A stretch of DNA of 64,000 nt, taken from contig NZ_JACAOY010000010.1 of NCBI RefSeq assembly GCF_013385985.1, forward strand, positions 297,151 to 361,150, written 5' to 3'. Positions 46,936 to 57,031 of this stretch are shown here, in pieces. Positions within the stretch are counted from its first letter, which is position 1, and the number at the start of each line of letters is the position of its first letter. A program made the position numbers and the translations under genes. Source of the stretch: Pseudomonas sp. B6002 (GTDB lineage: Bacteria > Pseudomonadota > Gammaproteobacteria > Pseudomonadales > Pseudomonadaceae). The notes under the pieces were generated by a model that was not told the DNA's origin, searched no databases, and was given only the letters and a program-made list of their open reading frames with translations.

Positions 46936-47151
46936 TCACAACTTGGCGATCGATACCTCGGTGGATTTAACGAAGGCAATCACTTCGCTGCCAATCACCA
47001 GTTCCAGCTCTTTGACCGAGCGAGTCGTGATCACCGACGTGACGATGCCGGACGCCGTCTGCACGTCGATTTCCGACAGCACGTCGCCTTCGACGATTTC
47101 CTTGATGGTGCCTTTGAACTGGTTACGCACGTTGATGGCTTTAATAGTCAT
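46936..47151 (-). CDS. ssuF: Molybdopterin-binding (Mop/TOBE) protein SsuF
   Basis: 71 residues forming one TOBE/Mop domain (NVRNQFKGTIKEIVEGDVLS, SEVIAFVKSTEVSIAKL). The same small gene ends the ssuEADCBF operon of P. putida, where it is needed for growth on sulfonates and sulfate esters. 27 bp after ssuB. Confidence 0.9.
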   Translation of the reverse strand: MTIKAINVRNQFKGTIKEIVEGDVLSEIDVQTASGIVTSVITTRSVKELELVIGSEVIAFVKSTEVSIAKL

Positions 47152-47178
47152 GGTGTTCTTCCTTCAGGGACGAGTGAG

Positions 47179-47985
47179 TTATTGAGCCCAACGCAATTGC
47201 GTAGGCAGCGGTGAAACAGGTTCGGGTTCCGGCGGCGAGCCCGGCAACGACAGCACGCGGTTGAGCACTTCGGCTTCCAGCGCAGCCAGGCGGTGTGAGC
47301 CCCGGGCGCGTGGACGCGGCAGGTCGACGACCAGGTCGAGGCCGATCTCGCCGTCTTCGATCAGGATCACGCGGTCGGCAATCGCCACGGCTTCGCTGAC
47401 GTCGTGGGTCACCAGCAACACGGTGAATCCATGCTTCTGCCAGAGGTTTTCAATCAGTTGCTGCATCTCGATGCGGGTCAGGGCATCCAGCGCACCCAGC
47501 GGCTCATCAAGCAGCAACAGACGCGGCTGGTGGATCAGGGCGCGGGCCAGAGCCACGCGCTGCTTTTGGCCACCGGACAAGGCCGCTGGCCATTCATTCG
47601 CACGTTCGGCCAGGCCCACAGCTTCCAAGGCTTCCAACGCCTGGGGACGCCAGTTGCCCTTGAGGCCGAGGCCCACGTTGTCGATGATCTTTTTCCACGG
47701 CAGCAAGCGCGCTTCCTGGAACATCAACCGCGTGTCTTCAATCGCTTCGCTCAAGGGCGCGGAGCCGGCCAGCAGCTCGCCGCCGGTGGCTTTGTCCAAA
47801 CCGGCCAGCAGGCGCAGCAAGGTACTTTTGCCGCAACCACTGCGGCCGACCACGGCCACGAACTGGCCAGCGGGGATGTGCAGGTCGATCTCTTTGAGCA
47901 CTTCCCGCGTGCCAAACGCCTTGCGCAACTTGCGCACCGCCAGCGGGATGCCTTTCAACAGGCGTGGAGGTTGTTGAGCCGTCAT
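47179..47985 (-). CDS. ssuB: Aliphatic sulfonate ABC transporter ATP-binding protein SsuB
   Basis: 268-residue ABC ATPase: Walker [15 protein letters not shown], signature [15 protein letters not shown], Walker [14 protein letters not shown]-loop [10 protein letters not shown]. The start overlaps the ssuC stop by ATGA. NitT/TauT-type family; energises SsuC for sulfonate import. Confidence 0.95.
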   Translation of the reverse strand: MTAQQPPRLLKGIPLAVRKLRKAFGTREVLKEIDLHIPAGQFVAVVGRSGCGKSTLLRLLAGLDKATGGELLAGSAPLSEAIEDTRLMFQEARLLPWKKIIDNVGLGLKGNWRPQALEALEAVGLAERANEWPAALSGGQKQRVALARALIHQPRLLLLDEPLGALDALTRIEMQQLIENLWQKHGFTVLLVTHDVSEAVAIADRVILIEDGEIGLDLVVDLPRPRARGSHRLAALEAEVLNRVLSLPGSPPEPEPVSPLPTQLRWAQ

Positions 47986-48770
47986 GCCGCACCTCCTTTA
48001 TTCACTTGATAAGCCGGGTGCCAGCGCAGCCACACACGCTCCAGGCCGCGTGCCGCCAGGTCGGCCAGCTTGCCGAGGATGGCGTACATCACGATGGCGA
48101 GTACCACCACGTCGGTCTGCAGGAATTCACGGGCGTTCATCGCCAGGTAACCGATGCCGGAGCTGGCCGAGATGGTTTCCGCCACGATCAGCGTCAGCCA
48201 CATGAAGCCCAGGGCAAAGCGCACACCCACCAGGATCGACGGCAACGCGCCCGGCAGGATCACCTGGCGAAACAAGCTGAAACCGGACAAGCCGTAGCTG
48301 CGCGACATTTCCACCAGCGCCGGGTCGACGTTGCGGATGCCGTGGTAGGTATTGAGGTAGATCGGGAACAGCGTGCCGAGGGCGACCAGGAAAATCTTCG
48401 CGGTCTCGTCAATGCCGAACCACAGGATCACCAGCGGGATCAGCGCCAGGTGCGGCACGTTGCGGATCATCTGCACCGAGCTGTCCAGCAGGCGTTCGCC
48501 CCACTTCGACAAGCCGGTGATAAAGCCCAGGGCCAGACCGATGCTGCCACCGATCACAAACCCCAGGCCCGCACGCCAGCCGCTGATCGCCAGGTGCGTC
48601 CAGATTTCGCCGCTGCGTACCAGGTTAATCCCGGCTTCGATCACCGCGCTGGGGGCCGGCAGAATGCGCGTCGACAACCAACCGGCTGACACCGACAACT
48701 GCCAGATCGCCAACAACAGGATCGGCAGCACCCAAGGGGCCACGCGATGGCTTAATTTTTCAAAGTTCAT
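47982..48770 (-). CDS. ssuC: Aliphatic sulfonate ABC transporter permease SsuC
   Basis: 262-residue permease with about six membrane segments, beginning at [15 protein letters not shown]. The EAA-type loop [20 protein letters not shown] is the ATPase contact. 9 bp after the ssuD stop. Confidence 0.95.
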   Translation of the reverse strand: MNFEKLSHRVAPWVLPILLLAIWQLSVSAGWLSTRILPAPSAVIEAGINLVRSGEIWTHLAISGWRAGLGFVIGGSIGLALGFITGLSKWGERLLDSSVQMIRNVPHLALIPLVILWFGIDETAKIFLVALGTLFPIYLNTYHGIRNVDPALVEMSRSYGLSGFSLFRQVILPGALPSILVGVRFALGFMWLTLIVAETISASSGIGYLAMNAREFLQTDVVVLAIVMYAILGKLADLAARGLERVWLRWHPAYQVNKGGAA

Positions 48771-48779
48771 GGCGGCGCC

Positions 48780-49928
48780 TCAACTCTGTGACGCAGCTTT
48801 GGGAAGGATGTCGTTGGCGACCATCTCGCCGAACGGGCTGACGTAACCGGCGCTTTTCGGCAGCTCGGAACGCTCGATGTCCAGATGCGGGAACAGCAGT
48901 TCGGCCACCCGATACGATTCTTCCAAGTGGGGATAACCGGAGAAGATAAAGGTGTCGATGCCCAGGGCTGCGTATTCCTTGACCCGCGCCGCAACGGTTG
49001 GGCCATCGCCCACCAGCGCGGTGCCGGCACCACCGCGCACCAGGCCAACGCCTGCCCACAGGTTGGGGCTGACTTCGAGGTTGTCGCGATTGCCGCCATG
49101 CAAGGCCGCCATGCGCTGCTGGCCGACGGAATCGAAGCGCGCCAGGGAGGCCTGGGCACGGGCGATGGTGTCGTCGTCCAGGTGGGAGATCAGTTTGTCA
49201 GCGGCTTTCCACGCCTCGTCGTTGGTTTCACGCACGATCACGTGCAGGCGAATGCCGAAGCGCACGGTACGTCCCAGCTTGGCGGCCTTGGCGCGTACCT
49301 GTTCGATTTTTTCCGCGACGGCAGCGGGCGGCTCGCCCCAGGTCAGCACCATTTCCACTTGCTCGGCCGCCAGGTCCTGGGCGGCTTCGGAAGAACCGCC
49401 GAAGTACAGCGGCGGACGCGGTTGCTGGATCGGTGGGTAGAGCAATTTCGCGCCTTTTACGCTGATGTGCTGGCCGTCGTAATCCACAGTTTCGCCTTCC
49501 AGCACACGGCGCCAGATACGGGTGAACTCCACCGAGGCCTGGTAACGCTCTTCGTGGCTGAGGAACAAGCCATCGCCGGCCAATTCTTCCGGATCACCGC
49601 CGGTCACCAGGTTGAACAGCGCACGGCCACCGGACAGGCGGTCCAGGGTTGCGGCCTGACGCGCCGCTACCGTCGGGGAAATGATCCCGGGGCGCAGGGC
49701 AACGAGGAATTTCAGACGCTGGGTCACCGGAATCAGCGAGGCGGCCACCAGCCACGAGTCCTCGCAGGAGCGGCCGGTAGGGATCAGCACCCCGCCGAAG
49801 CCCAGGCGATCAGCGGCCTGGGCCACTTGCTGCAGGTAACCGTGGTCGACGGCGCGAGCGCCTTCGGCGGTGCCAAGGTAATGGCCGTCGCCGTGGGTAG
49901 GCAGGAACCAGAAAATATTGAGGCTCAT
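48780..49928 (-). CDS. ssuD: FMNH2-dependent alkanesulfonate monooxygenase SsuD
   Basis: 382 residues from 49928 ([19 protein letters not shown]), a luciferase-like TIM barrel. Uses FMNH2 from SsuE and O2 to cleave alkanesulfonates into aldehyde and sulfite. Landmarks: [36 protein letters not shown] and [10 protein letters not shown]. The family length is about 381. Middle of the ssu operon. Confidence 0.97.
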   Translation of the reverse strand: MSLNIFWFLPTHGDGHYLGTAEGARAVDHGYLQQVAQAADRLGFGGVLIPTGRSCEDSWLVAASLIPVTQRLKFLVALRPGIISPTVAARQAATLDRLSGGRALFNLVTGGDPEELAGDGLFLSHEERYQASVEFTRIWRRVLEGETVDYDGQHISVKGAKLLYPPIQQPRPPLYFGGSSEAAQDLAAEQVEMVLTWGEPPAAVAEKIEQVRAKAAKLGRTVRFGIRLHVIVRETNDEAWKAADKLISHLDDDTIARAQASLARFDSVGQQRMAALHGGNRDNLEVSPNLWAGVGLVRGGAGTALVGDGPTVAARVKEYAALGIDTFIFSGYPHLEESYRVAELLFPHLDIERSELPKSAGYVSPFGEMVANDILPKAASQS

Positions 49929-49953
49929 GGAGTTGTCTCCTGAAGAAGTCGGA

Positions 49954-50922
49954 TTACGGCGCTTTGGCAACGGCGGCGGGTGGCGTCCAGATGACGTCCT
50001 TGATATTCAAGGGCTTGGGGATCAGTTTGAGTTGGTAGAAGCTGTCGGCGATTTTTTGCTGGGCGGCGACCACTTCCGGGGTCAGGAACAGCGCGCCGTA
50101 GCCCTGGCGTTTCACCGAGGTCAAGGTGATGTCAGCCGGCAGGCCGAGCAGCGGGGCAACTTGTTCGGTGACTTCCTGTGGATTGGCCTTGGACCATTCG
50201 CCCACCGCGCGCACTTCTTCCACCAGTGCCTTGATCACTTCCGGGTGTTTTTCGGCGTAGGGTTTGGTTGCCAGGTAAAACTGGTGGTTGTCGGCAATGC
50301 CGGTGCCGTCACGCAGGGTGCGGGCTTGCAGCTGCTTCTCGGCAGCGGCCTGGTACGGGTCCCAGATCACCCAGGCGTCCACGCTGCCACGCTCGAACGC
50401 GGCACGGGCATCGGCGGGCGGCAGGAATACGGTCTGCACGTCGGAGTATTTGAGGCCGGCGTCTTCCAGCGCACGTACCAGCAGGTAGTGCACGTTGGAG
50501 CCTTTGTTGAGTACGACTTTCTTGCCCTTGAGCTCGGCCACCGATTTGATCGGCGAGTCTTTGGGCACCAGGATCGCTTCGCTGGTCGGCGCTGGCGGTT
50601 CGTAGGCGACGTAGAGCAGGTCCGCACCGGCGGCCTGGGCGAATACCGGTGGGGTCTCGCCGGTGACGCCGAAGTCGATGGAGCCGACGTTCAGGCCTTC
50701 GAGCAATTGCGGGCCACCAGGGAACTCAGTCCACTGCACGTTCACGCCCTGGGCAGCCAGGCGCTTCTCGAGCGTGCCCTTGGCCTTGAGCAGCACCAGG
50801 GTGCCGTATTTCTGATAACCGATCCGCAGGGTTTCGGCAGCGTGGGCTTGAACAATGGCGCCGAAGGACACAGCCGCAGCAAACAGTGCGACCAGACCAC
50901 GACGCAAGATGACAGTGCGCAT
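49954..50922 (-). CDS. ssuA: Sulfonate ABC transporter substrate-binding protein SsuA
   Basis: 322 residues, signal peptide about 1-28 ([19 protein letters not shown]), then the NitT/TauT SBP fold: [40 protein letters not shown] and [14 protein letters not shown]. Captures alkanesulfonates in the periplasm for SsuBC. 25 bp upstream of ssuD. Confidence 0.95.
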   Translation of the reverse strand: MRTVILRRGLVALFAAAVSFGAIVQAHAAETLRIGYQKYGTLVLLKAKGTLEKRLAAQGVNVQWTEFPGGPQLLEGLNVGSIDFGVTGETPPVFAQAAGADLLYVAYEPPAPTSEAILVPKDSPIKSVAELKGKKVVLNKGSNVHYLLVRALEDAGLKYSDVQTVFLPPADARAAFERGSVDAWVIWDPYQAAAEKQLQARTLRDGTGIADNHQFYLATKPYAEKHPEVIKALVEEVRAVGEWSKANPQEVTEQVAPLLGLPADITLTSVKRQGYGALFLTPEVVAAQQKIADSFYQLKLIPKPLNIKDVIWTPPAAVAKAP

Positions 50923-51016
50923 GGCGCTCTCTCCAAATAGTGCGTTTAGGGGGTTGGCTGCACCTGCTTGGCCGTTGGCGGCTGAGTAAGGTGAGTACTA
51001 CAAAATCCGGTAAGGC

Positions 51017-51610
51017 TTAGATGCTCCAGCGAGCACTCAACAAACGTTCATTCAACACATGGGGGTCCAGCGGTTTCGGGCGACGGGCCATGGCGCTGTA
51101 GAAGGTTTCCAGGGCCTCGTGCAAACGGTGCTCAAGCACCGGCACCAATTGCGCCTGGGCACTGCCTTCGCCATAGGCGATCTGGCTGTCTTCGGCAAAG
51201 ATGCCGTGGAGCAATTCCTGGGCTTTGAGCGCGGACAACACCGGCTTCAGGGCGTAGTCCACCGCCAGCATGTGGGCGATGCTGCCGCCTGTGGCCATCG
51301 GCAAGACGATCTTGTGGGCCAGGGCGCGTTCGGGCAGCAGGTCCAGCACGGTTTTCAGCGCCCCGGAGAACGAGGCCTTGTACACCGGCGTGGCGATCAC
51401 CAGGCCATCGGCGTTGGCGACTTGCTGCAACAGGTCGATGACTTTGGGGCTGTCGAAGCGTGCGTGCAGCAAGTCTTCGGCCGGGAAGTCCCGTATCTGA
51501 TAACTCACCACTTCCACGCCTTTTTGCTGTAGCCACTGACGGGTTTTATCCAGCAAGACCCCGGAGCGGGAACGCTGGCTGGGACTGCCTCCAAGTGTTA
51601 CGACCAGCAT
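51017..51610 (-). CDS. ssuE: NADPH-dependent FMN reductase SsuE
   Basis: 197-residue flavodoxin-like reductase: [13 protein letters not shown] (FMN phosphate loop, residues 5-17) and [21 protein letters not shown]. Supplies FMNH2 to SsuD. First gene of the ssuEADCBF operon; the 94-bp gap before ssuA is normal. Confidence 0.95.
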   Translation of the reverse strand: MLVVTLGGSPSQRSRSGVLLDKTRQWLQQKGVEVVSYQIRDFPAEDLLHARFDSPKVIDLLQQVANADGLVIATPVYKASFSGALKTVLDLLPERALAHKIVLPMATGGSIAHMLAVDYALKPVLSALKAQELLHGIFAEDSQIAYGEGSAQAQLVPVLEHRLHEALETFYSAMARRPKPLDPHVLNERLLSARWSI

Positions 51611-51762
51611 GCAGGTATTCCTTGAGCAAGTGTCGGCGGTTCGCTGTGTGGCGATGTCGCCAAGATGGAACAGACCTTATCAGCACATTTATATATCTAT
51701 AAATCTTATTTTTTCATTTGTTTATTCTTAAAGTGCATATGAGATTCAAGCATCTACAGGCG
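51611..51762 (-). promoter_or_regulatory. ssu operon upstream region
   Basis: AT-rich block with a perfect inverted repeat ATTTATAtatcTATAAAT (51687-51704) and, on the minus strand, AAGAATAAA (51730-51722). Sulfate-starvation control by CysB/SfnR-type regulators is known for ssu promoters; the site itself is inferred. Confidence 0.4.
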
Positions 51763-51787
51763 AAAAAAAAGGCCGTCGAAACGGCCT
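51763..51787 (-). terminator. Intrinsic terminator of lsfA
   Basis: On the minus strand AGGCCGT pairs with ACGGCCT around a TTCG loop (51770-51787), followed by eight Ts. It isolates lsfA from the ssu promoter. Confidence 0.9.
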
Positions 51788-51824
51788 GAAAACCCCTGCT
51801 ATGTGATTCGTCAGAAATATTGCT

Positions 51825-51883
51825 ATCGCCGGCAAGCCGGCTCCTACAGGTGATCGCATTGTAGGAGCCGGCTTGCCGGCGAT
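51825..51883. repeat. REP doublet (REPIN), subtype B, short loop
   Basis: Subtype-B arms with only about 16 nt between them. Immediately follows the lsfA stop. Confidence 0.9.
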
Positions 51884-51890
51884 AGCGATC

Positions 51891-52529
51891 TCAGCGATTA
51901 GGCTGAGGGGTGAGCCGCAGGTACGGCTTCACAGCGCGGTAACCCTTTGGAAAGCGTTTCTTGATCTCTTCCTCGTCCTTGAGCGACGGCACGATCACCA
52001 CCTCATCACCGTCCTGCCAGTTGGCGGGCGTGGCGACCTTGTGGTTGTCGGTCAGCTGCAGCGAGTCGATGACCCGCAGGATTTCGTGGAAGTTGCGGCC
52101 GGTGCTGGCCGGGTAGGTGATGGTCAGGCGGATCTTCTTGTTCGGGTCGATCACGAACAAGGAACGTACGGTAAGGGTGTCGCTGGCATTCGGGTGGATC
52201 AGGTCGTACAGGTCCGACACTTTGCGATCGGCATCGGCCAGGATCGGGAAGTTGACGACGGTGTGTTGGGTTTCGTTGATGTCTTCGATCCACTTGTGGT
52301 GCGAGTCCACCGGGTCGACCGACAGGGCGATGGCCTTGACGCCACGCTTGGCAAATTCATCCTTGAGCTTGGCGGTAAAGCCCAGCTCCGTGGTGCACAC
52401 CGGAGTGAAGTCCGCCGGGTGGGAGAACAGCACGCCCCAGCTATCGCCCAGCCACTCGTAGAAACGAATCTTGCCGGCGCTGGAATCCTGTTCAAAGTCG
52501 GGGGCGATGTCGCCCAGTCTTAGGCTCAT
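51891..52529 (-). CDS. lsfA: 1-Cys peroxiredoxin LsfA (Prx6 type)
   Basis: 212 residues. Peroxidatic C45 in DFTPVCTTEL, with no resolving cysteine, and a C-terminal Prx6 extension (PKGYRAVKPYLR). Reduces H2O2 and organic hydroperoxides. LsfA was described in P. putida as a sulfate-starvation-induced protein and lies beside ssu there as here. Confidence 0.93.
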   Translation of the reverse strand: MSLRLGDIAPDFEQDSSAGKIRFYEWLGDSWGVLFSHPADFTPVCTTELGFTAKLKDEFAKRGVKAIALSVDPVDSHHKWIEDINETQHTVVNFPILADADRKVSDLYDLIHPNASDTLTVRSLFVIDPNKKIRLTITYPASTGRNFHEILRVIDSLQLTDNHKVATPANWQDGDEVVIVPSLKDEEEIKKRFPKGYRAVKPYLRLTPQPNR

Positions 52530-52764
52530 GGTGTGGCTCCTGGTGAGTGCTTATGGAGCCCACTGTGCATGCATTGCGGATTATTTAAAAAGAATAAATA
52601 TCGATTTATCTAGACGATAAAGGAATATTAAAAATCTGTTCACTGGACGCGGGAAAGGCCGAGGATCAACATCCATCACAAGGTTCGAGAAGGCCTTGAG
52701 ACGCTGTACTAGAGGGGATTCGGGAAGGGCTTGCGGGGGTTGAGCCCGACTTGAAAGCAAGACA
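52530..52764. promoter_or_regulatory. lsfA upstream region
   Basis: No gene. Contains a perfect ATAAATatcgATTTAT palindrome (52594-52609) within an A/T-rich block about 65 bp before the lsfA start, similar in style to the palindrome before ssuE. Possible sulfur-regulated site. Confidence 0.4.
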
Positions 52765-52791
52765 CCTTGCCCGGCATTGCGCCGGGCAAGG
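52765..52791 (-). terminator. Hairpin terminator downstream of the OprD-family porin
   Basis: Perfect 11-bp stem CCTTGCCCGGC / GCCGGGCAAGG with a 5-nt loop, 10 bp after the porin stop. The T-tract on the minus strand is poor, so it may be a stabiliser or a weak terminator. Confidence 0.65.
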
Positions 52792-52801
52792 TTTTACGCT
52801 C

Positions 52802-54154
52802 TTACAACAGCGGGATCGAGTAGCTGACGATCAAGCGGTTTTCGTCCTGGGAACGGGTGTTCGCCAGGTCGGTACGCCACATAGCGTTTTTCCACGCTAC
52901 GCCGAGGTTTTTCAGCGGACCTTCTGGCACAACGTAAGCCAGAGTCAGGTCGCGTTCCCACTCGGTTTTATCACCGATGGTGGTGTTGATGTTGTCGCCA
53001 CGCAGGTAGACCACACCAGCCGTCAGGCCAGGTACGCCAACCTTGGCGAAGTCATAGGCGTAACGCGCTTGCCAGGTACGCTCGCCGGCACGGGCGAACT
53101 TCTGGATTTGCATGTCGGTGGTGGTGCTGTTCGACGAGCCATCGCCTTGGTTCAGCCAAGGGAAGTCGCTGTCGCCCTTGGTGTACTGATAACCGCCACC
53201 GAAGGTGTGGCCGTTAACCGAGTACAGCGCCAGGTAGCTGTACAGATCGTTGTCAACCTTGCCGCGAGTCTTGGTGGCAGTGGTCGGGTGATCCGAGTAG
53301 TAACCAGTGGTGTAGTAGCCAGCGGTGTCACCGTTAGCACCGTTGTCGCGGCTGCGGTAGTAACGCAGGTCGCTTTTCAGGACGCCAGGGCCGATAGCCC
53401 AGTTGTGCACCAGACCCAAGAAGTTCTGCGAGTAAAATTCTTTCAGCTCGCCGTGGTAGAACGAGGCGGTCAGATCCTTGGTGATCTTGTAGTCGGCACC
53501 AGCGTAGTAGAATTTGTTGCTGAACTTGCCGGTATCGTAGTTGGAGCTGTTGTTCGCACCCGCAATCGAGAGGTTCTCGTTGTTGCTGGAGTTACGGCCT
53601 TTGACGCTGTCGATTTGACCAGCAGTCAGGGTCAGGTCCTTGATATCGTTGGAAACGATCTCGCCGCCCTGGAAAGTTTGTGGCAGCAGACGACCATCGT
53701 TGAACTTGATGACCGGGTTGTTCGGCTGCAGGGTGCCCAATTTCAGCACGGTCTGGGAGATCTTGACCTTACCGGTCACACCCAGGCTGGCGAAATCATT
53801 GACGGCAGTGTTGCCATCGCTTGGGAACACAGTACCGCCCGAAGCGGTGCCGCTGTAGTTACCGTGGTTGGCACGGCTGGAGTCCAGACGCACGCCGTAC
53901 AGGCCAATAGCGTCAACACCGAACTGAACGGTACCTTGGGTGAAACCCGAGATGAAACGCAGATCGAAGCCTTGGCCCCACTCAGCGTTCTTGCTGCGAG
54001 TGGTGGTGCCTGGGGCGCCATCACGGTTGTCAGTGTTGATGTAGAAGTTACGCAGCCCCAGTGTGGCCTTGCTGTCTTCGACGAAACCGGCGGAGTGTGC
54101 CTGTTGGGCAATTGCAGCCACAGCCACGGCCAACGCCAATGTTGACTTCTTCAT
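52802..54154 (-). CDS. OprD-family outer-membrane porin
   Basis: 450 residues. Signal peptide (MKKSTLALAVAVAAIAQQAHSA, cleavage about residue 22), then an 18-strand OprD-type barrel starting GFVEDSKATLGLRNFYINTD; it ends in an Asn/Ser-rich strand (NRLIVSYSIPLL) with a terminal hydrophobic residue as for outer-membrane sorting. Imports small acids or amino-acid-like solutes. The substrate is unknown; its place between lsfA/ssu and a TauA-like protein suggests sulfonates. Confidence 0.92.
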   Translation of the reverse strand: MKKSTLALAVAVAAIAQQAHSAGFVEDSKATLGLRNFYINTDNRDGAPGTTTRSKNAEWGQGFDLRFISGFTQGTVQFGVDAIGLYGVRLDSSRANHGNYSGTASGGTVFPSDGNTAVNDFASLGVTGKVKISQTVLKLGTLQPNNPVIKFNDGRLLPQTFQGGEIVSNDIKDLTLTAGQIDSVKGRNSSNNENLSIAGANNSSNYDTGKFSNKFYYAGADYKITKDLTASFYHGELKEFYSQNFLGLVHNWAIGPGVLKSDLRYYRSRDNGANGDTAGYYTTGYYSDHPTTATKTRGKVDNDLYSYLALYSVNGHTFGGGYQYTKGDSDFPWLNQGDGSSNSTTTDMQIQKFARAGERTWQARYAYDFAKVGVPGLTAGVVYLRGDNINTTIGDKTEWERDLTLAYVVPEGPLKNLGVAWKNAMWRTDLANTRSQDENRLIVSYSIPLL

Positions 54155-54524
54155 GTACCGCTCCTCTCATTTCTAATTTTTGTATTTCTAAGGTCTCGGG
54201 TCTGACGCCCTTGATCCACAGATGCGCGATTAGCGCCAGATAGTGACTACCAAGTCAATCGTAACCTTGTGTGTCTACTACCTTCGTCTAACCGCAGTTA
54301 ATTTGGTCCCTGCAGGGTAATGAGTTTTTCATACACCCAAAAAGAATTGTTTCATTCTTTTTCATACGATCCAGGAATAAGGCTTTCCATGAAGCGAGCG
54401 AGTCAGCATAGACAAACCGCTCCATAAGCTAATTCCTAAAGGGTATTTACCAGCCTTTTTTTAGATCGATTAGTGTGGCCGTACTGTTGCATACGTCACC
54501 CACGATCAAAAAGGCGACGCCATC
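54155..54524. promoter_or_regulatory. Divergent region between OprD-family porin and tauA-like gene
   Basis: 370 bp without a gene. A perfect inverted repeat AAAAAGAAT / ATTCTTTTT with a 6-nt loop lies at 54339-54362, flanked on each side by TTTTCATAC (one copy overlapping the right arm). An operator serving one or both genes is plausible. The rest shows no structure I can name. Confidence 0.4.
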
Positions 54525-55511
54525 ATGGCCAAACGCACATCCTCCCGTCAATTTGTTACAGTTTTTGTGTCACTAATACTTTCTTTTGGTGTCAAAGCGG
54601 CCGATTTAACCATCGGTTACCAAACCGGTATTGACCCCAGCAAAGTCCCCCAGGCCGACGGCCTCTATGAGAAGGCCATAGGCGAGAAGATCGCCTGGCG
54701 CCGATTCAACAGTGGGCCTGAAGTCGTGACGGCCATCGCCTCCGGCGATGTACAGATCGGCAACCTGGGTTCCAGCCCGCTCGCAGCGGCGGCTTCACGC
54801 AATCTGCCGATCGTGGCGTTTATCGTATCGGCGCAGATCAATGCTTCTGAAGCCTTGGTGGTGCGCAACGGCAGCGGCATCGACGCGCCGCAGGACCTGG
54901 TCGGCAAGACCATCGCCACGCCCTTTGTCTCAACCTCTCATTACAGCCTGCTCGGCGCCCTGAAGCACTGGGGCCTGGACACTAAAAAAGTCAAAGTGGT
55001 GAACCTGCAACCGGCCGAAATCGCCGCCGCGTGGAAACGTGGCGATATTGACGGCGCGTTCGTGTGGTCGCCCGCCTTGGGCGAGATCCGCAAGACCGGA
55101 AAAACCCTGACAGACGCGGCCCAGGTGGGTCAGTGGGGTGCGCCCACCTTTGAAGTGTGGGTGGCTCGCAAGGATTTCGCCGAAAAACATCCTGACGTAG
55201 TGGCCAAGTTTGCCAAGGTCACCCTCGACTCATTCGCCGACTACGCCGCCCATAAAGAGAGCTGGACAGTCGACTCCGAGCCCGTGCAAAAAATCGCTAA
55301 ATTGACAGGCTCAAACGCCGCCGACATTCCTGAGTTGTTGGCCGGCACCACATTCCCCGACGCCAAGGCGCAGCAAACCGACGCACTGCTTAATGGCGGC
55401 ACGGCGAAGGCGATTGGGGAAACAGCGAAGTTCTTGAAGGAACAGGGGAAGGTCGAGACGGTACTGCCGGACTATTCGGCGTACGTAACTGACAAATTCA
55501 TCAAGCCCTGA
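54525..55511 (+). CDS. tauA: TauA-like taurine/sulfonate-binding protein (orphan)
   Basis: 328 residues with a signal peptide (about 1-25). TauA landmarks: LTIGYQTGIDPSKVPQADG, IAWRRFNSGPEVVTAIASGD, VQIGNLGSSPLAAAASRN and WSPALGEIRKTG. TauA normally delivers taurine to TauBC, with TauD next door; here the next gene is argA on the other strand, so there is no tauBCD. It must use a permease encoded elsewhere, or share SsuBC. Weak ribosome-binding site (AAGGCGAC). Confidence 0.85.
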   Translation: MAKRTSSRQFVTVFVSLILSFGVKAADLTIGYQTGIDPSKVPQADGLYEKAIGEKIAWRRFNSGPEVVTAIASGDVQIGNLGSSPLAAAASRNLPIVAFIVSAQINASEALVVRNGSGIDAPQDLVGKTIATPFVSTSHYSLLGALKHWGLDTKKVKVVNLQPAEIAAAWKRGDIDGAFVWSPALGEIRKTGKTLTDAAQVGQWGAPTFEVWVARKDFAEKHPDVVAKFAKVTLDSFADYAAHKESWTVDSEPVQKIAKLTGSNAADIPELLAGTTFPDAKAQQTDALLNGGTAKAIGETAKFLKEQGKVETVLPDYSAYVTDKFIKP

Positions 55512-55521
55512 CACAACACTT

Positions 55522-55587
55522 TGTAGGAGCCGGCTTGCCGGCGATGGCGTCCTTGAAAATGCCATCGCCGGCAAGCCGGCTCCTACA
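55522..55587. repeat. REP doublet (REPIN), subtype B
   Basis: Subtype-B arms around a ~20-nt loop. Between the convergent tauA-like and argA genes. Confidence 0.9.
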
Positions 55588-55597
55588 CAATTGTGGG

Positions 55598-56896
55598 TTA
55601 CAAAGCCTTTTCGAAAATCTTCGAGTTACGCTGGTAGTTGTACAGCGACGCCCGCGCCGACGGCAGGCGGTCCACGCTGCTCGGCTCAAAACCACGCTCA
55701 CGGAACCAGTGGGCGGTACGGGTGGTAAGGACGAACAAGGTTTTCAAACCCTGCGCCCGCGCCCGCGTCTCGATGCGCTCCAGCAACACATCACCTCGCG
55801 CACCATGGCGGTACTCCGGGTTGACCGCCAGGCACGCCAGCTCGCCCGCGTCCGAATCCGCGATCTGATACAACGCCGCACAGGCGATGATCATGCCTTC
55901 GCGTTCCACCACGCTAAATTGCTCGATCTCACGCTCCAGCACTTCCCGCGAGCGACGCACCAGGATGCCCTGCTCTTCCAGCGGGCTGATCAGATCGAGC
56001 AAACCACCGACATCTTCAATCGCCGCTTCGCGTACCTGCTCGAATTGTTCCTGGGCCACCAGCGTACCGCCGCCGTCCCGGGTAAACAGCTCGGTGAGCA
56101 AAGCACCGTCTTCGGCGTAGCTCACGATGTGGCTGCGCCCTACCCCGCCCCGGCACGCCTCGGCTGCCGCGTCCAACAGTTCGGCTTGATAGTTGCTGCC
56201 CAGGCGCTGCAGGTGCGCCGGCACTTGTTGCGGGCGCAACTCGCGCACCAGACGACCATGTTCATCAATCAGGCCTAAATCGGCGCCGAACAGCAGCAGT
56301 TTGTCGGCGCCCAGGTCGATGGCGGCGCGCGTGGCGACGTCTTCGCAGGCCAAGTTGAAAATCTCACCGGTAGGCGAATAACCCAGAGGCGACAACAGCA
56401 CGATGGAGCGTTCATCCAGCAGGCGATTGATGCCCTTGCGGTCGACCCGACGCACTTCGCCGGTGTGGTGGTAGTCCACCCCCTCAAGCACGCCGATCGG
56501 CCGCGCCGTCACCAGGTTGCCGCTGGCCACCCGCAGGCGCGAGCCCTGCATCGGCGAGGAGGCCATGTCCATGGACAGGCGCGCTTCAATGGCAATCCGC
56601 AAGTGGCCGACCGCGTCGATCACACACTCCAGCGTTGCGGCATCGGTGATGCGCAACCCTTCGTGGTAAGCCGGGGTCAGGCCGCGTGCTTCAAGACGGG
56701 TTTCGATCTGTGGGCGCGAACCATGGACCAGCACCAGCCGCACGCCCAGGCTGTGGAGCAACACCAGGTCGTGGACGATATTGCCGAAGTTGGGGTGTTC
56801 CACACCGTCGCCCGGGAGCATGACCACAAAGGTGCAGTCGCGGTGGGCATTGATGTAGGGCGAAGCGTGACGAAGCCAATTTACGTAGTCGGGCAT
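55598..56896 (-). CDS. argA: N-acetylglutamate synthase ArgA
   Basis: 432 residues: amino-acid-kinase-like domain (about 20-290; LLHSLGVRLVLVHGSRPQIE) plus a C-terminal GNAT acetyltransferase (about 295-430; LAVNPEYRHGARGDVLLERIE). Makes N-acetylglutamate, the first step of arginine synthesis, and the kinase-like domain carries the arginine feedback site. 135 bp downstream of argE on the same strand. Confidence 0.97.
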   Translation of the reverse strand: MPDYVNWLRHASPYINAHRDCTFVVMLPGDGVEHPNFGNIVHDLVLLHSLGVRLVLVHGSRPQIETRLEARGLTPAYHEGLRITDAATLECVIDAVGHLRIAIEARLSMDMASSPMQGSRLRVASGNLVTARPIGVLEGVDYHHTGEVRRVDRKGINRLLDERSIVLLSPLGYSPTGEIFNLACEDVATRAAIDLGADKLLLFGADLGLIDEHGRLVRELRPQQVPAHLQRLGSNYQAELLDAAAEACRGGVGRSHIVSYAEDGALLTELFTRDGGGTLVAQEQFEQVREAAIEDVGGLLDLISPLEEQGILVRRSREVLEREIEQFSVVEREGMIIACAALYQIADSDAGELACLAVNPEYRHGARGDVLLERIETRARAQGLKTLFVLTTRTAHWFRERGFEPSSVDRLPSARASLYNYQRNSKIFEKAL

Positions 56897-57031
56897 AACA
56901 CCTGGGCCTGTAATAAAAAGCAGCCGAAAAGGATGAATCGTGAAAGCGCACAGCGGGCTGATGGTTATCGTCGGAACAGGCTTGGCGACACGCTCACTCT
57001 CCTTTCTATGTACGAACAGGTTGGGGTTAAT

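Noticed and set aside
48885-49943. 352-codon frame antisense to ssuD
   Set aside because: ssuD matches its family in length and motifs; the antisense frame has none.
54339-54362. Inverted repeat upstream of tauA as an intrinsic terminator
   Set aside because: It is A/T only, has no G/C stem or T-run, and lies between two divergent promoters, so an operator is more likely.
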